This document shows, in pieces, positions 1 to 5,699 of a stretch of DNA of 5,762 nucleotides. Each line of letters starts with the position of its first letter. Position 1 is the stretch's first letter. The translations under genes were made by a program, and so were the position numbers. The notes under the pieces were generated by a model that was not told where the DNA came from, did no database searches, and saw only the letters and a program-made list of their open reading frames with translations. Source of the DNA: JAXJYR01 sp964593515 (lineage in GTDB: Bacteria > Bacillota_I > Bacilli_A > Erysipelotrichales > Erysipelotrichaceae); contig CAZQJH010000095.1 of NCBI GenBank assembly GCA_964593515.1, positions 1 to 5,762 on the forward strand, given 5' to 3'.

Positions 1-13
1 TAGTTCTTTTTTT
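1..13 (+). terminator. Probable 3' half of an upstream terminator (cut by window edge)
   Basis: The window opens with TAGTTC followed by seven T residues. The same TAGTTCTT plus T-rich run forms the descending arm and tail of the complete terminator at 2531-2568. This suggests that the window begins inside a similar hairpin ending an upstream transcription unit. The ascending arm is not in the window, so the stem cannot be verified. Confidence 0.4.
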
Positions 14-41
14 GAATTAAAGTAGTATTTATTAAAAATTA

Positions 42-50
42 TGTTATAAT
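42..50 (+). promoter_or_regulatory. Extended -10 promoter of cassette 1
   Basis: TGTTATAAT is a perfect TATAAT -10 hexamer (45-50) preceded by the TG dinucleotide of an extended -10 element. No good TTGACA-like -35 lies 16-18 nt upstream; TTGAAT at 12-17 is too far away (27 nt). Transcription would start near position 57, leaving a 5' leader of roughly 26 nt before the ATG at 83. The element is read directly from sequence; activity is inferred. Confidence 0.7.
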
Positions 51-68
51 GATAAATAATAGAAGTTT

Positions 69-74
69 AGGAGG
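69..74 (+). promoter_or_regulatory. Ribosome binding site of the first large gene
   Basis: AGGAGG is a full anti-16S match, 8 nt ahead of the ATG at 83. It fixes the start of the 763-aa protein together with the signal peptide that begins there. Confidence 0.85.
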
Positions 75-82
75 AATTTAAA

Positions 83-2374
83 ATGAAAAAACTAATAAAA
101 TGTTTTTTAGCCATGGTTTTAGCTAGTGGATGTTTAACATTAATTCCAGTTGATAATGTTAATGCTGATACTAAAATTAATGGTGTTTTACTAGACCGTA
201 GTAATTGGAGTGGAACTGCTTACGATGCTAGTGGTAATCTTCGTGAATCAGAAGGTAAAATCAATGTAACTGGTAATGTGAATGACTTTGATATGGAACA
301 AGGTATGTTTGATGGATCATTCACTACACTTTACCACAGTGGGGTTAATAATGATTGGAAAAAAGCTGAATTACCATTATATATGATTATTGATTTAAAT
401 GCTGTAGAATCATTTGATGGATTTAGCTTATATAATCGTGAAGCTAATGCTATTACTAAATATGATTTATATTACAATGCTAATAGTGATACTAAATTAG
501 TCTTAAATAGTGAAGCAATTGGAAGTGATAAAGGAGCTACATGGGTTAATGATAACTGGACTAAGATTACTAGTTCGGATGAAAAAGGTGATTTACAAGA
601 AGGTTGTGTAAATAATGTTACTTTCAATACTATTACAACTAACCAAGTATTATTAGTAGTAAAAGGTACTAACTCAGTTGAAAATGGTTCAAGCTTTGTT
701 GCTTGTCGTAACTTTGAATTATTCAAAACTAATGATAAAACAGTTAGTTTAGTAAATAAATTAAATCGTGATAAATGGAGTGGGATGGCATTTAGTTCAT
801 TAGGAAGAGATGAAGAAAATGTTACTAATGAAGGTGCTGTAGCTTATATGTTTGATGATGAAACAACAAATTCACGTTTCCATGTTAAATATAATAATGT
901 AAATAAAAAAGATCGTTCACTTCCAGTATATATTTTTATGGATTTAAATGATACTGAAACATTTGGAGCTATTTCTTGGAAAACACGTAATACTAATGAT
1001 GCTGCTAAATATGTTGATGTTTATGTAAATGATGGAGATAATGCTGAATATCCTACAAGTGATCGTACTCAAGGATATACAAGTGTTCCTAATGGATGGA
1101 AATTAGTAGGTTCAAATACTTTAAATCCATTCACAAGAAAGAAAGATGTTTATTCCGATTTAACTGAATTAAAAGATTATACAACTAATTACTTATACTT
1201 AAATGAAACAGTAACTGCTAATAAAGTATTAGTAGTAATTAAGGAAACATATGATGGAGTAACTAATACTGATGCAAGTTGTGAAGATTTCAACTTATGG
1301 ACTACTTCTAGTGAACATCAAACATTATTACGTCCAGATGGATGGGATGTAAATACATATCGTAGTGATAACTGGAGTGCTTCTGCTAACTATAATAATG
1401 ATGCTAATCCATCTAGTTACTTAATTGATGCTAGTGAAAAAACAGTTTGGCATTCTAAATATAATAGTGAAAATACAGCTGAAAAATTTAGTGTGGTAAT
1501 TAAATTTAATGGTATTGAAACATTTAATAAACTTAAATGGGTTAATATGGGTAGTGATGTAACTGGTACATTAAATGGAATTGATGTATATACTATGAAT
1601 AGTGCTAGTGCTAGTGATGAACAATTAAAAGATTTAGCTAATTGGACTTTAGCTTATTCAAATGCTAATGTTGAAAACAGTGAAGATTTTACTTGTATGT
1701 TCACAACACAAAATGCTACTTACTTAAGAATAGATGTTAAAGGTAACCAAGGATATGCATCAGCTAAAGAGTTATACTTATATGATGAAAATACACGTCA
1801 AGACTTTAATGTTGCAGATTTAGGAAATGTAAATGATGTTTTAAAAGAATCATACTATGATGCTCAATTAAATCCAATTACAACTAGTGAAAATGCAACT
1901 ATTTTAAGAACTTATGCTAAATCATTATTAGATATTAAAGCTCAAGCTAAAACTTCTGATGGTGGAAATGGTATGGATGTAAGATTTGTAGCTACAGTAC
2001 CATCTTTAAACTTAAATAAAGTTGGATTTGAAGTTACAATCAATGGTAAAACAAATATCTTAATGTCTTCTACAGTATTTGAAACAATTGCTTCAGTTGA
2101 AGCTAATGGGGAAATTAAAACTACTTACTTCCAAGATGCAGCTAAAGCATACAATAACATTTCAAGTAAATACTTCTTCACATATACATTAAAAGATGTA
2201 CCTTTAACAGGAGAAGATGAAACAGAAGTACAAGTTAGAGCGTTCTGGGTTTCAAATGGTGGAGTAGTACCAACGATTGAAGATGGACAAGTTGTTGGTG
2301 ATACTAAAGATGTTCAATATGGAAATGTTAGAACATTTACGGTTCAAGAATTAAAAAGTGGTATTGTTAGATAG
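83..2374 (+). CDS. Secreted protein with three F5/8 type C-like (discoidin-like) repeats and a conserved C-terminal module
   Basis: Predicted exported binding protein of 763 aa. Residues 1-28 are a signal peptide: basic MKK start, hydrophobic core, likely signal peptidase I cleavage after Val-Asn-Ala28. Three diverged repeats follow at about residues 34-216, 224-406 and 415-570. Repeats 1 and 2 open with a L-[DN]-R-x2-WSG motif (Trp42, Trp232). All three carry T/R-x-[WYF]-H (TLYHSG, SRFHVK, TVWHSK) and a hydrophobic strand leading to ESF or ETF. Repeats 1 and 2 end in CRNFELF (Cys208) and CEDFNLW (Cys400). This pattern matches galactose-binding-like beta-sandwich folds, so glycan or surface binding is inferred. 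Residues 584-763 form a separate module with VRFVATVPSLNL, VGFEVTINGKT, YFFTYTL, VRAFWVSNGG and YGNVRTFTV motifs. I recall similar C-termini in other Firmicute secreted proteins but cannot name a family. No catalytic domain, LPXTG, SLH or membrane anchor is visible. It is the first gene of a two-gene unit with the small ORF at 2393 and a paralogue of the gene at 2665. Confidence 0.85.
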   Translation: MKKLIKCFLAMVLASGCLTLIPVDNVNADTKINGVLLDRSNWSGTAYDASGNLRESEGKINVTGNVNDFDMEQGMFDGSFTTLYHSGVNNDWKKAELPLYMIIDLNAVESFDGFSLYNREANAITKYDLYYNANSDTKLVLNSEAIGSDKGATWVNDNWTKITSSDEKGDLQEGCVNNVTFNTITTNQVLLVVKGTNSVENGSSFVACRNFELFKTNDKTVSLVNKLNRDKWSGMAFSSLGRDEENVTNEGAVAYMFDDETTNSRFHVKYNNVNKKDRSLPVYIFMDLNDTETFGAISWKTRNTNDAAKYVDVYVNDGDNAEYPTSDRTQGYTSVPNGWKLVGSNTLNPFTRKKDVYSDLTELKDYTTNYLYLNETVTANKVLVVIKETYDGVTNTDASCEDFNLWTTSSEHQTLLRPDGWDVNTYRSDNWSASANYNNDANPSSYLIDASEKTVWHSKYNSENTAEKFSVVIKFNGIETFNKLKWVNMGSDVTGTLNGIDVYTMNSASASDEQLKDLANWTLAYSNANVENSEDFTCMFTTQNATYLRIDVKGNQGYASAKELYLYDENTRQDFNVADLGNVNDVLKESYYDAQLNPITTSENATILRTYAKSLLDIKAQAKTSDGGNGMDVRFVATVPSLNLNKVGFEVTINGKTNILMSSTVFETIASVEANGEIKTTYFQDAAKAYNNISSKYFFTYTLKDVPLTGEDETEVQVRAFWVSNGGVVPTIEDGQVVGDTKDVQYGNVRTFTVQELKSGIVR
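1832..2371 (+). repeat. Copy 1 of the duplicated C-terminal module sequence
   Basis: This is the coding stretch for residues 584-763 of the first large protein. It recurs at 4993-5553 in the second. Identity is visible at DNA level: 22 of 22 nt at 2019-2040 versus 5186-5207, 29 of 30 nt at 2233-2262 versus 5406-5435, and 22 of 22 nt at 2302-2323 versus 5481-5502. These same-orientation blocks are potential recombination substrates between the paralogues. Confidence 0.75.
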
Positions 2375-2377
2375 TAA

Positions 2378-2385
2378 AGGGGTGA
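2378..2385 (+). promoter_or_regulatory. Ribosome binding site of the first small gene
   Basis: AGGGGTGA begins 4 nt after the stop codon of the upstream large gene and ends 7 nt before the ATG at 2393. The second small gene has the same GGTGA core at the same 7-nt spacing. This supports real translation of both and the choice of start. Confidence 0.8.
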
Positions 2386-2392
2386 ATTTATT

Positions 2393-2518
2393 ATGAAATA
2401 CGAAAATGCAAATATGGAAATTGTCTTAATTAATCAAGAAGTATTTATGGCTCTATCGAATGGAGGAGTTGGTGAAGGAGATTCTTTAAGCTGGGGAGAT
2501 TTCTTCACAAAACCATAA
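2393..2518 (+). CDS. Small MKYE-type protein (41 aa), Gly-rich tail, partner of the upstream secreted protein
   Basis: Hypothetical 41-aa protein of unknown function. It starts MKYENANMEIVLI, reaches SNGG at residues 22-25 and VGEGD at 26-30, and ends SWGDFFTKP. It aligns without gaps to the small protein at 5568 over residues 1-24 (identical M, K, Y, E, A, I, S, N, G positions). It also shares GEG and a W-x-x-[FW]-[FW] motif (Trp34, Phe37, Phe38). There is no Cys, signal peptide or membrane segment. The gene begins 18 nt after the stop of the 763-aa gene and ends 12 nt before a strong terminator, so it belongs to the same transcript. The polar, Gly/Asp/Glu-rich tail after a more conserved head resembles a leader-core arrangement of a peptide precursor, with a possible Gly-Gly boundary at residues 24-25. 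That is inference, because no modification or export gene is present. It could instead be an intracellular regulator or partner of the secreted protein. Confidence 0.75.
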   Translation: MKYENANMEIVLINQEVFMALSNGGVGEGDSLSWGDFFTKP

Positions 2519-2530
2519 TTATGAAATTTG

Positions 2531-2568
2531 TAAGAACTATACTTTTGTATAGTTCTTATTTTTATTTT
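2531..2568 (+). terminator. Rho-independent terminator of cassette 1
   Basis: TAAGAACTATAC (2531-2542), a TTTT loop (2543-2546) and GTATAGTTCTTA (2547-2558) form a perfect 12-bp stem, followed by the T-rich tail TTTTTATTTT. The position 12 nt after the small ORF shows that the large and small genes share one transcription unit ending here. The symmetric stem might also work on the opposite strand, but no minus-strand gene is seen nearby. Confidence 0.9.
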
Positions 2569-2583
2569 GATGGATATCGATAG

Positions 2584-2597
2584 TTTTTATAAAAAAA
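2584..2597 (+). promoter_or_regulatory. A/T tract upstream of promoter 2 (possible UP element)
   Basis: TTTTTATAAAAAAA contains a 12-bp A/T palindrome (2584-2595). It lies about 40-50 nt upstream of the predicted start of transcription, where RNA polymerase alpha subunits contact UP elements. In a genome this AT-rich, the tract could easily be chance. Confidence 0.3.
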
Positions 2598-2618
2598 TAT
2601 GGTTAAAAATTATTTTTG

Positions 2619-2627
2619 TGCTATAAT
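2619..2627 (+). promoter_or_regulatory. Extended -10 promoter of cassette 2
   Basis: TGCTATAAT is a perfect TATAAT hexamer (2622-2627) with the extended -10 TG at 2619-2620. The best -35 candidate, TGGTTA at 2600-2605 (16-nt spacer), is weak. Predicted transcription start is near 2634, giving a leader of about 31 nt before the ATG at 2665. Placed after the terminator at 2531-2568, it makes cassette 2 an independent unit. Confidence 0.75.
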
Positions 2628-2649
2628 TAAGTTGCATATTTATACATGT

Positions 2650-2657
2650 AGGGGAGG
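2650..2657 (+). promoter_or_regulatory. Ribosome binding site deciding the start of the second large gene
   Basis: AGGGGAGG ends 7 nt before the ATG at 2665. The alternative in-frame ATG at 2599 has no such site and lies upstream of the -10 box, so 2665 is the start. Confidence 0.9.
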
Positions 2658-2664
2658 AATATAC

Positions 2665-5556
2665 ATGAAAAAGATATTTAAATGTTTTTTAGCTATGATT
2701 TTAGCTTTAGGATGTTTAACATTAATGCCAGCAGAAAAAGTTGAAGCGGCATCTAATAAGATTTCGATTAAACGTGAAAATTGGACTGGTGATGCATATG
2801 ATTCAAATGGTAATCGTCGTGAGTCTGATGTTGCTATTGGATCTGATGGTAAAGATACAACAATGGAATTAGGGATGTTTGATGATTCACTTAACACTTT
2901 ATATCATACAGGAATTAGTGCAAATAATTATCAACAAGCTAAATTACCACTTTACTTATTAATTAATTTAGATGAAGTTGAAACTTTTTCTGGATTTAGT
3001 TTAAGTAATAGAAAATCAGATGCTATTGTTGGATATGATTTATATTATAATCCTGATCTTGAAACTACACTTACATTAGATGGTAATACTGTTCGTGGTG
3101 AAGCAGGAACTACATGGCTTTCTGAAAAATGGGTAAGAATCATTGGCTCAGATGAATCAGGAGAATTATTAACAGCTAATGACAATAATAGTAGCAAAGA
3201 AAATTATGTATATTTTGATAAGTCTGTAACTTCAAAGCAAGTTTTATTAGTAGTTACTAAAACTAGTAACAATGCAGCTACTAGTCATGTTACATGTAAA
3301 AACTTTGAATTATTTAAAGATGGAATTTATTTAGATAGTAAATTAAATCGTAGTGGTTGGAGTGGAGCTGCATACGATACTAATGGTCGTGAAGAATATC
3401 CTGATGATGCTAATGGTGATGGTAGTGTTGGTTTTATGTTAGATGATTCAAACAAATTTACACGTTTTCATACTGATTATAGAGGAAAAGAAGAAAATGA
3501 TGTTCCATTATATATATTCTTGGATTTAGATAGTGAAAATGGAGCTAAGACTTTTGGTGCTTTATCATGGAAATCAAGAAATTTAGGTGATGGGGTTAAA
3601 AATTTAGAAGTTTATGTAAATGAATCTGAAGAAGACTTAATGCCAGCAAGTGATCGAACTGATGGATATACTTCTGTACCTGAAGGATGGCGAAAAGTTG
3701 GAGCAACAACACCTGCTACACAATTCAAACGTATGCAAGAATATTTTAGTAATAAAATAGAAGGTGGTAAGACTGGACATTATAATTATAATAATGATGC
3801 AATTACAAATTATTTATATCTTGATGAAGTTGTAACAGCTAGACAAGTCTTAATTCTTGTGAAAGAAACATATACAGGAACATCTAATTCATTAGTAACT
3901 TGTGAAGATTTTAATTTATGGACTACAACTAATGTGAAATCAAGTAAATTAAAAACTGATGGATGGGTTTGTCAAGCTTATAAAACATCAACTTGGAATA
4001 CGTCAGCTGAAATGATAAAATCATATACAGTAGCTAATCATTTAATTGATGATAATTTAAATACAATCTGGCATTCATTATGGGATCCTGAAAATCAATC
4101 TAGTATGTTCTCGATTGTAATTAATTTTAATGATTTAGAAACATTTAACCGTATTAGATGGGTTAATAATGGATCAAAAGCAAATGGAGTATTAAATGGT
4201 GCAAGTATTTATATTATGAATAAAAGTAATGCTACTGAAAGTGATTATCAAAATTTAAATAATTGGACTTTAATTTATCAAAATGGAACTATTGAAAATG
4301 CTGAATATTTTGATTGTATATTTGATCAACAAAAAGCTACTCATGTTCGAATTGATATGAAAGGGGCTAACAATTTTGGATCTTGTAAAGAATTAGAATT
4401 CTATAATGATAATAGAACTGATGTAAACTTAGCTCGTTTAAATGGAGTTAAAGTTACAGCTGGTTCTCCTACAGAATCAGGATACGGTCTAGACAAAATC
4501 AATGATGGTGATTTTTCTTCTTTTAGTGATATCAATGTAGGTAGTATCGATAACAATAACAAGTATGTTCAAATGGATTTAGGATCAATTGCCGAAATAT
4601 CTTATATTCATTTATACTCATATTTTAATGCACATAATAATTCAGTTGGTTATAGATCATACAATGATCGAGTTGTAGTCGTATCAAGTGATGAAAATTT
4701 TGATAAAAACGATACAGTTTTATTCAACGCTGATGAAGGTGGTTTATTTGGCTTTGGTAAAGATGGACAAACTGAATTTGATACTGATACACCTGAAACA
4801 ATAGAGGGTATTAAATATAAAAAAGCAGATGATAGTCCTATTTATGGTAGATATATTCGTATATATGAAAATGGTAATAACGATGGTAATACTTCAAATC
4901 ATATTATTGAAATGGAAGTATATGGTAAGATGGATGCCTATGATTCAAGAGCGGATATTGATACAACTGCTGGTTTCAATGAAGAAATCTTTAATGATGT
5001 ATTAAAAGAATCATATTATGATGAATCTTTTACTCCTATTACTACTAATCAAGGAGCAACTATCTTACGTGTATATGAAAAGAATTTATTAGATATTAAA
5101 TATCAAGCTAGAAACACTAAAGATGGTAATACTGGAAATATCGATGTTCGCTTCCTTGCAACAGTTCCTTCATTAAACTTAGCTCAAGTTGGATTTGAAG
5201 TTACAATTAATAACAAAACACAAGTAGTAATGTCTAATAAAGTATTTAAGAATGTTGGATATTATGATGGAGATAATGCTGTTACAATTATTTCAGACCC
5301 ACAAATTGCGTATGATAATGTAGCTAGTCAATACTTCTTCTCTTACAATTTAACTAATATACCAACAGAAGGAACTGAACAAATTCCGTTAACAACTCCA
5401 GTAACAGTTAGAGCGTTCTGGATTTCAAATGGTGGTCAAATTCCTTCAATTGATTCAAGTAAACATTTCATTGAAGGAACTACTAAAGATGTTCAATATG
5501 GAGAAGCTAGAACTGTTACATTAGAAGTGTTAAAAAACGCTCCAAGAGGAAATTAG
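2665..5556 (+). CDS. Secreted protein with three F5/8C-like repeats, one added canonical F5/8C domain and the conserved C-terminal module
   Basis: Exported 963-aa paralogue of the 763-aa protein. Residues 1-28 form a signal peptide closely matching the first one (56 of 66 nt identical over the first 22 codons), with likely cleavage after Val-Glu-Ala28. Repeats lie at about 33-220, 223-421 and 428-582. They show the same signatures: NWTG/GWSG near the start, TLYHTG, TRFHTD and TIWHSL, then ETF or KTF. A Cys sits before each last strand (Cys211 CKNFELF, Cys413 CEDFNLW, Cys574 SCKELEF). Residues 585-755 are an extra domain absent from the first protein and closer to textbook F5/8 type C: INDGD, YVQMDLGS, a long loop, then YGRYIRIYENG and IIEMEVYG. 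Residues 777-963 are the shared C-terminal module (IDVRFLATVPSLNL, VGFEVTINNKT, VRAFWISNGG, YGEARTVTL). An extracellular glycan or surface-binding role is inferred; no enzyme domain, LPXTG or membrane anchor is seen. The gene is followed 11 nt later by a small MKYE-type ORF. Confidence 0.85.
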   Translation: MKKIFKCFLAMILALGCLTLMPAEKVEAASNKISIKRENWTGDAYDSNGNRRESDVAIGSDGKDTTMELGMFDDSLNTLYHTGISANNYQQAKLPLYLLINLDEVETFSGFSLSNRKSDAIVGYDLYYNPDLETTLTLDGNTVRGEAGTTWLSEKWVRIIGSDESGELLTANDNNSSKENYVYFDKSVTSKQVLLVVTKTSNNAATSHVTCKNFELFKDGIYLDSKLNRSGWSGAAYDTNGREEYPDDANGDGSVGFMLDDSNKFTRFHTDYRGKEENDVPLYIFLDLDSENGAKTFGALSWKSRNLGDGVKNLEVYVNESEEDLMPASDRTDGYTSVPEGWRKVGATTPATQFKRMQEYFSNKIEGGKTGHYNYNNDAITNYLYLDEVVTARQVLILVKETYTGTSNSLVTCEDFNLWTTTNVKSSKLKTDGWVCQAYKTSTWNTSAEMIKSYTVANHLIDDNLNTIWHSLWDPENQSSMFSIVINFNDLETFNRIRWVNNGSKANGVLNGASIYIMNKSNATESDYQNLNNWTLIYQNGTIENAEYFDCIFDQQKATHVRIDMKGANNFGSCKELEFYNDNRTDVNLARLNGVKVTAGSPTESGYGLDKINDGDFSSFSDINVGSIDNNNKYVQMDLGSIAEISYIHLYSYFNAHNNSVGYRSYNDRVVVVSSDENFDKNDTVLFNADEGGLFGFGKDGQTEFDTDTPETIEGIKYKKADDSPIYGRYIRIYENGNNDGNTSNHIIEMEVYGKMDAYDSRADIDTTAGFNEEIFNDVLKESYYDESFTPITTNQGATILRVYEKNLLDIKYQARNTKDGNTGNIDVRFLATVPSLNLAQVGFEVTINNKTQVVMSNKVFKNVGYYDGDNAVTIISDPQIAYDNVASQYFFSYNLTNIPTEGTEQIPLTTPVTVRAFWISNGGQIPSIDSSKHFIEGTTKDVQYGEARTVTLEVLKNAPRGN
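4993..5553 (+). repeat. Copy 2 of the duplicated C-terminal module sequence
   Basis: Encodes residues 777-963 of the second large protein and corresponds to 1832-2371 in the first. Both copies begin with Asn-Asp-Val-Leu-Lys-Glu-Ser-Tyr-Tyr-Asp and share near-identical DNA blocks (see copy 1). Similarity is higher here and in the signal peptide than in the middle repeats. Confidence 0.75.
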
Positions 5557-5560
5557 GTGA
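5555..5560 (+). promoter_or_regulatory. Ribosome binding site of the second small gene, overlapping the upstream stop codon
   Basis: AGGTGA uses the last two bases of the TAG stop of the large gene and ends 7 nt before ATG 5568, but only 4 nt before ATG 5565. The spacing favours 5568, matching the 7-nt spacing of the first small gene. The overlap suggests translational coupling. Confidence 0.75.
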
Positions 5561-5567
5561 TAAAATG

Positions 5568-5699
5568 ATGAAATATGAAAAGGCAAAATTAGTAATTATT
5601 GAATTAGATGATGCTAGTCTACTTACTTACTCTAACGGATTAATCGGAGGAGATTTTGGTGAAGGTGGAATGGGATCTGGTTGGGATTCTTGGTGGTAA
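5568..5699 (+). CDS. Small MKYE-type protein (43 aa), Gly/Trp-rich tail, partner of the upstream secreted protein
   Basis: Hypothetical 43-aa protein of unknown function, homologous to the small protein at 2393. It starts MKYEKAKLVIIEL, reaches SNG at residues 22-24, then LIGGDFGEGG and a tail ending SGWDSWW. An in-frame ATG at 5565 would add one Met; 5568 is preferred because of ribosome-site spacing and because it makes both proteins start MKYE. The middle segment (I-I-E-L-D-D) is hydrophobic/acidic. There is no Cys, no signal peptide and no membrane span. The tail has Gly at many positions and three Trp (39, 42, 43), with W-x-x-W-W matching W-x-x-F-F of its homologue. It is co-transcribed with the 963-aa gene, 11 nt after its stop. 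A processed peptide, a regulator, or an intracellular partner of the secreted protein are all open; a Gly-Gly at 27-28 could mark processing, but the residues before it fit the double-glycine leader consensus poorly. Confidence 0.75.
   Translation: MKYEKAKLVIIELDDASLLTYSNGLIGGDFGEGGMGSGWDSWW

Noticed and set aside
32..42. Shared 11-mer TTAAAAATTAT near both promoters (32-42 and 2603-2613) as a common operator
   Set aside because: Its distance to the -10 box differs between the two promoters and the sequence is simple A/T, so chance is likely.
128..133. Lipobox-like ASGC (Cys17) in the first signal peptide, ALGC in the second
   Set aside because: The -3 residue is Ala in both and the -2 residue is Leu in the second, both unlike typical lipoboxes, and a conserved A-type signal peptidase I site follows at residue 28 in both proteins. 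Ordinary secretion is the better reading, though lipidation is not excluded.
472..726. Minus-strand open frame of 84 codons
   Set aside because: It lies wholly inside the first large gene, antisense to repeat 1, with no ribosome site or recognisable protein features; a shadow of the real gene.
2599..2664. 22-residue N-terminal extension of the second large protein
   Set aside because: It overlaps the promoter, lacks a ribosome site, and would put non-signal residues ahead of a normal signal peptide.
2640..2897. Minus-strand open frame of 85 codons
   Set aside because: It is antisense to the signal peptide and first repeat of the second large gene and runs over that gene's ribosome binding site; no independent support.
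83..5556. CRISPR array, insertion sequence or short tandem DNA repeat
   Set aside because: The visible repetition is diverged protein-domain repetition and gene duplication; no evenly spaced identical repeats, transposase or terminal inverted repeats were seen.
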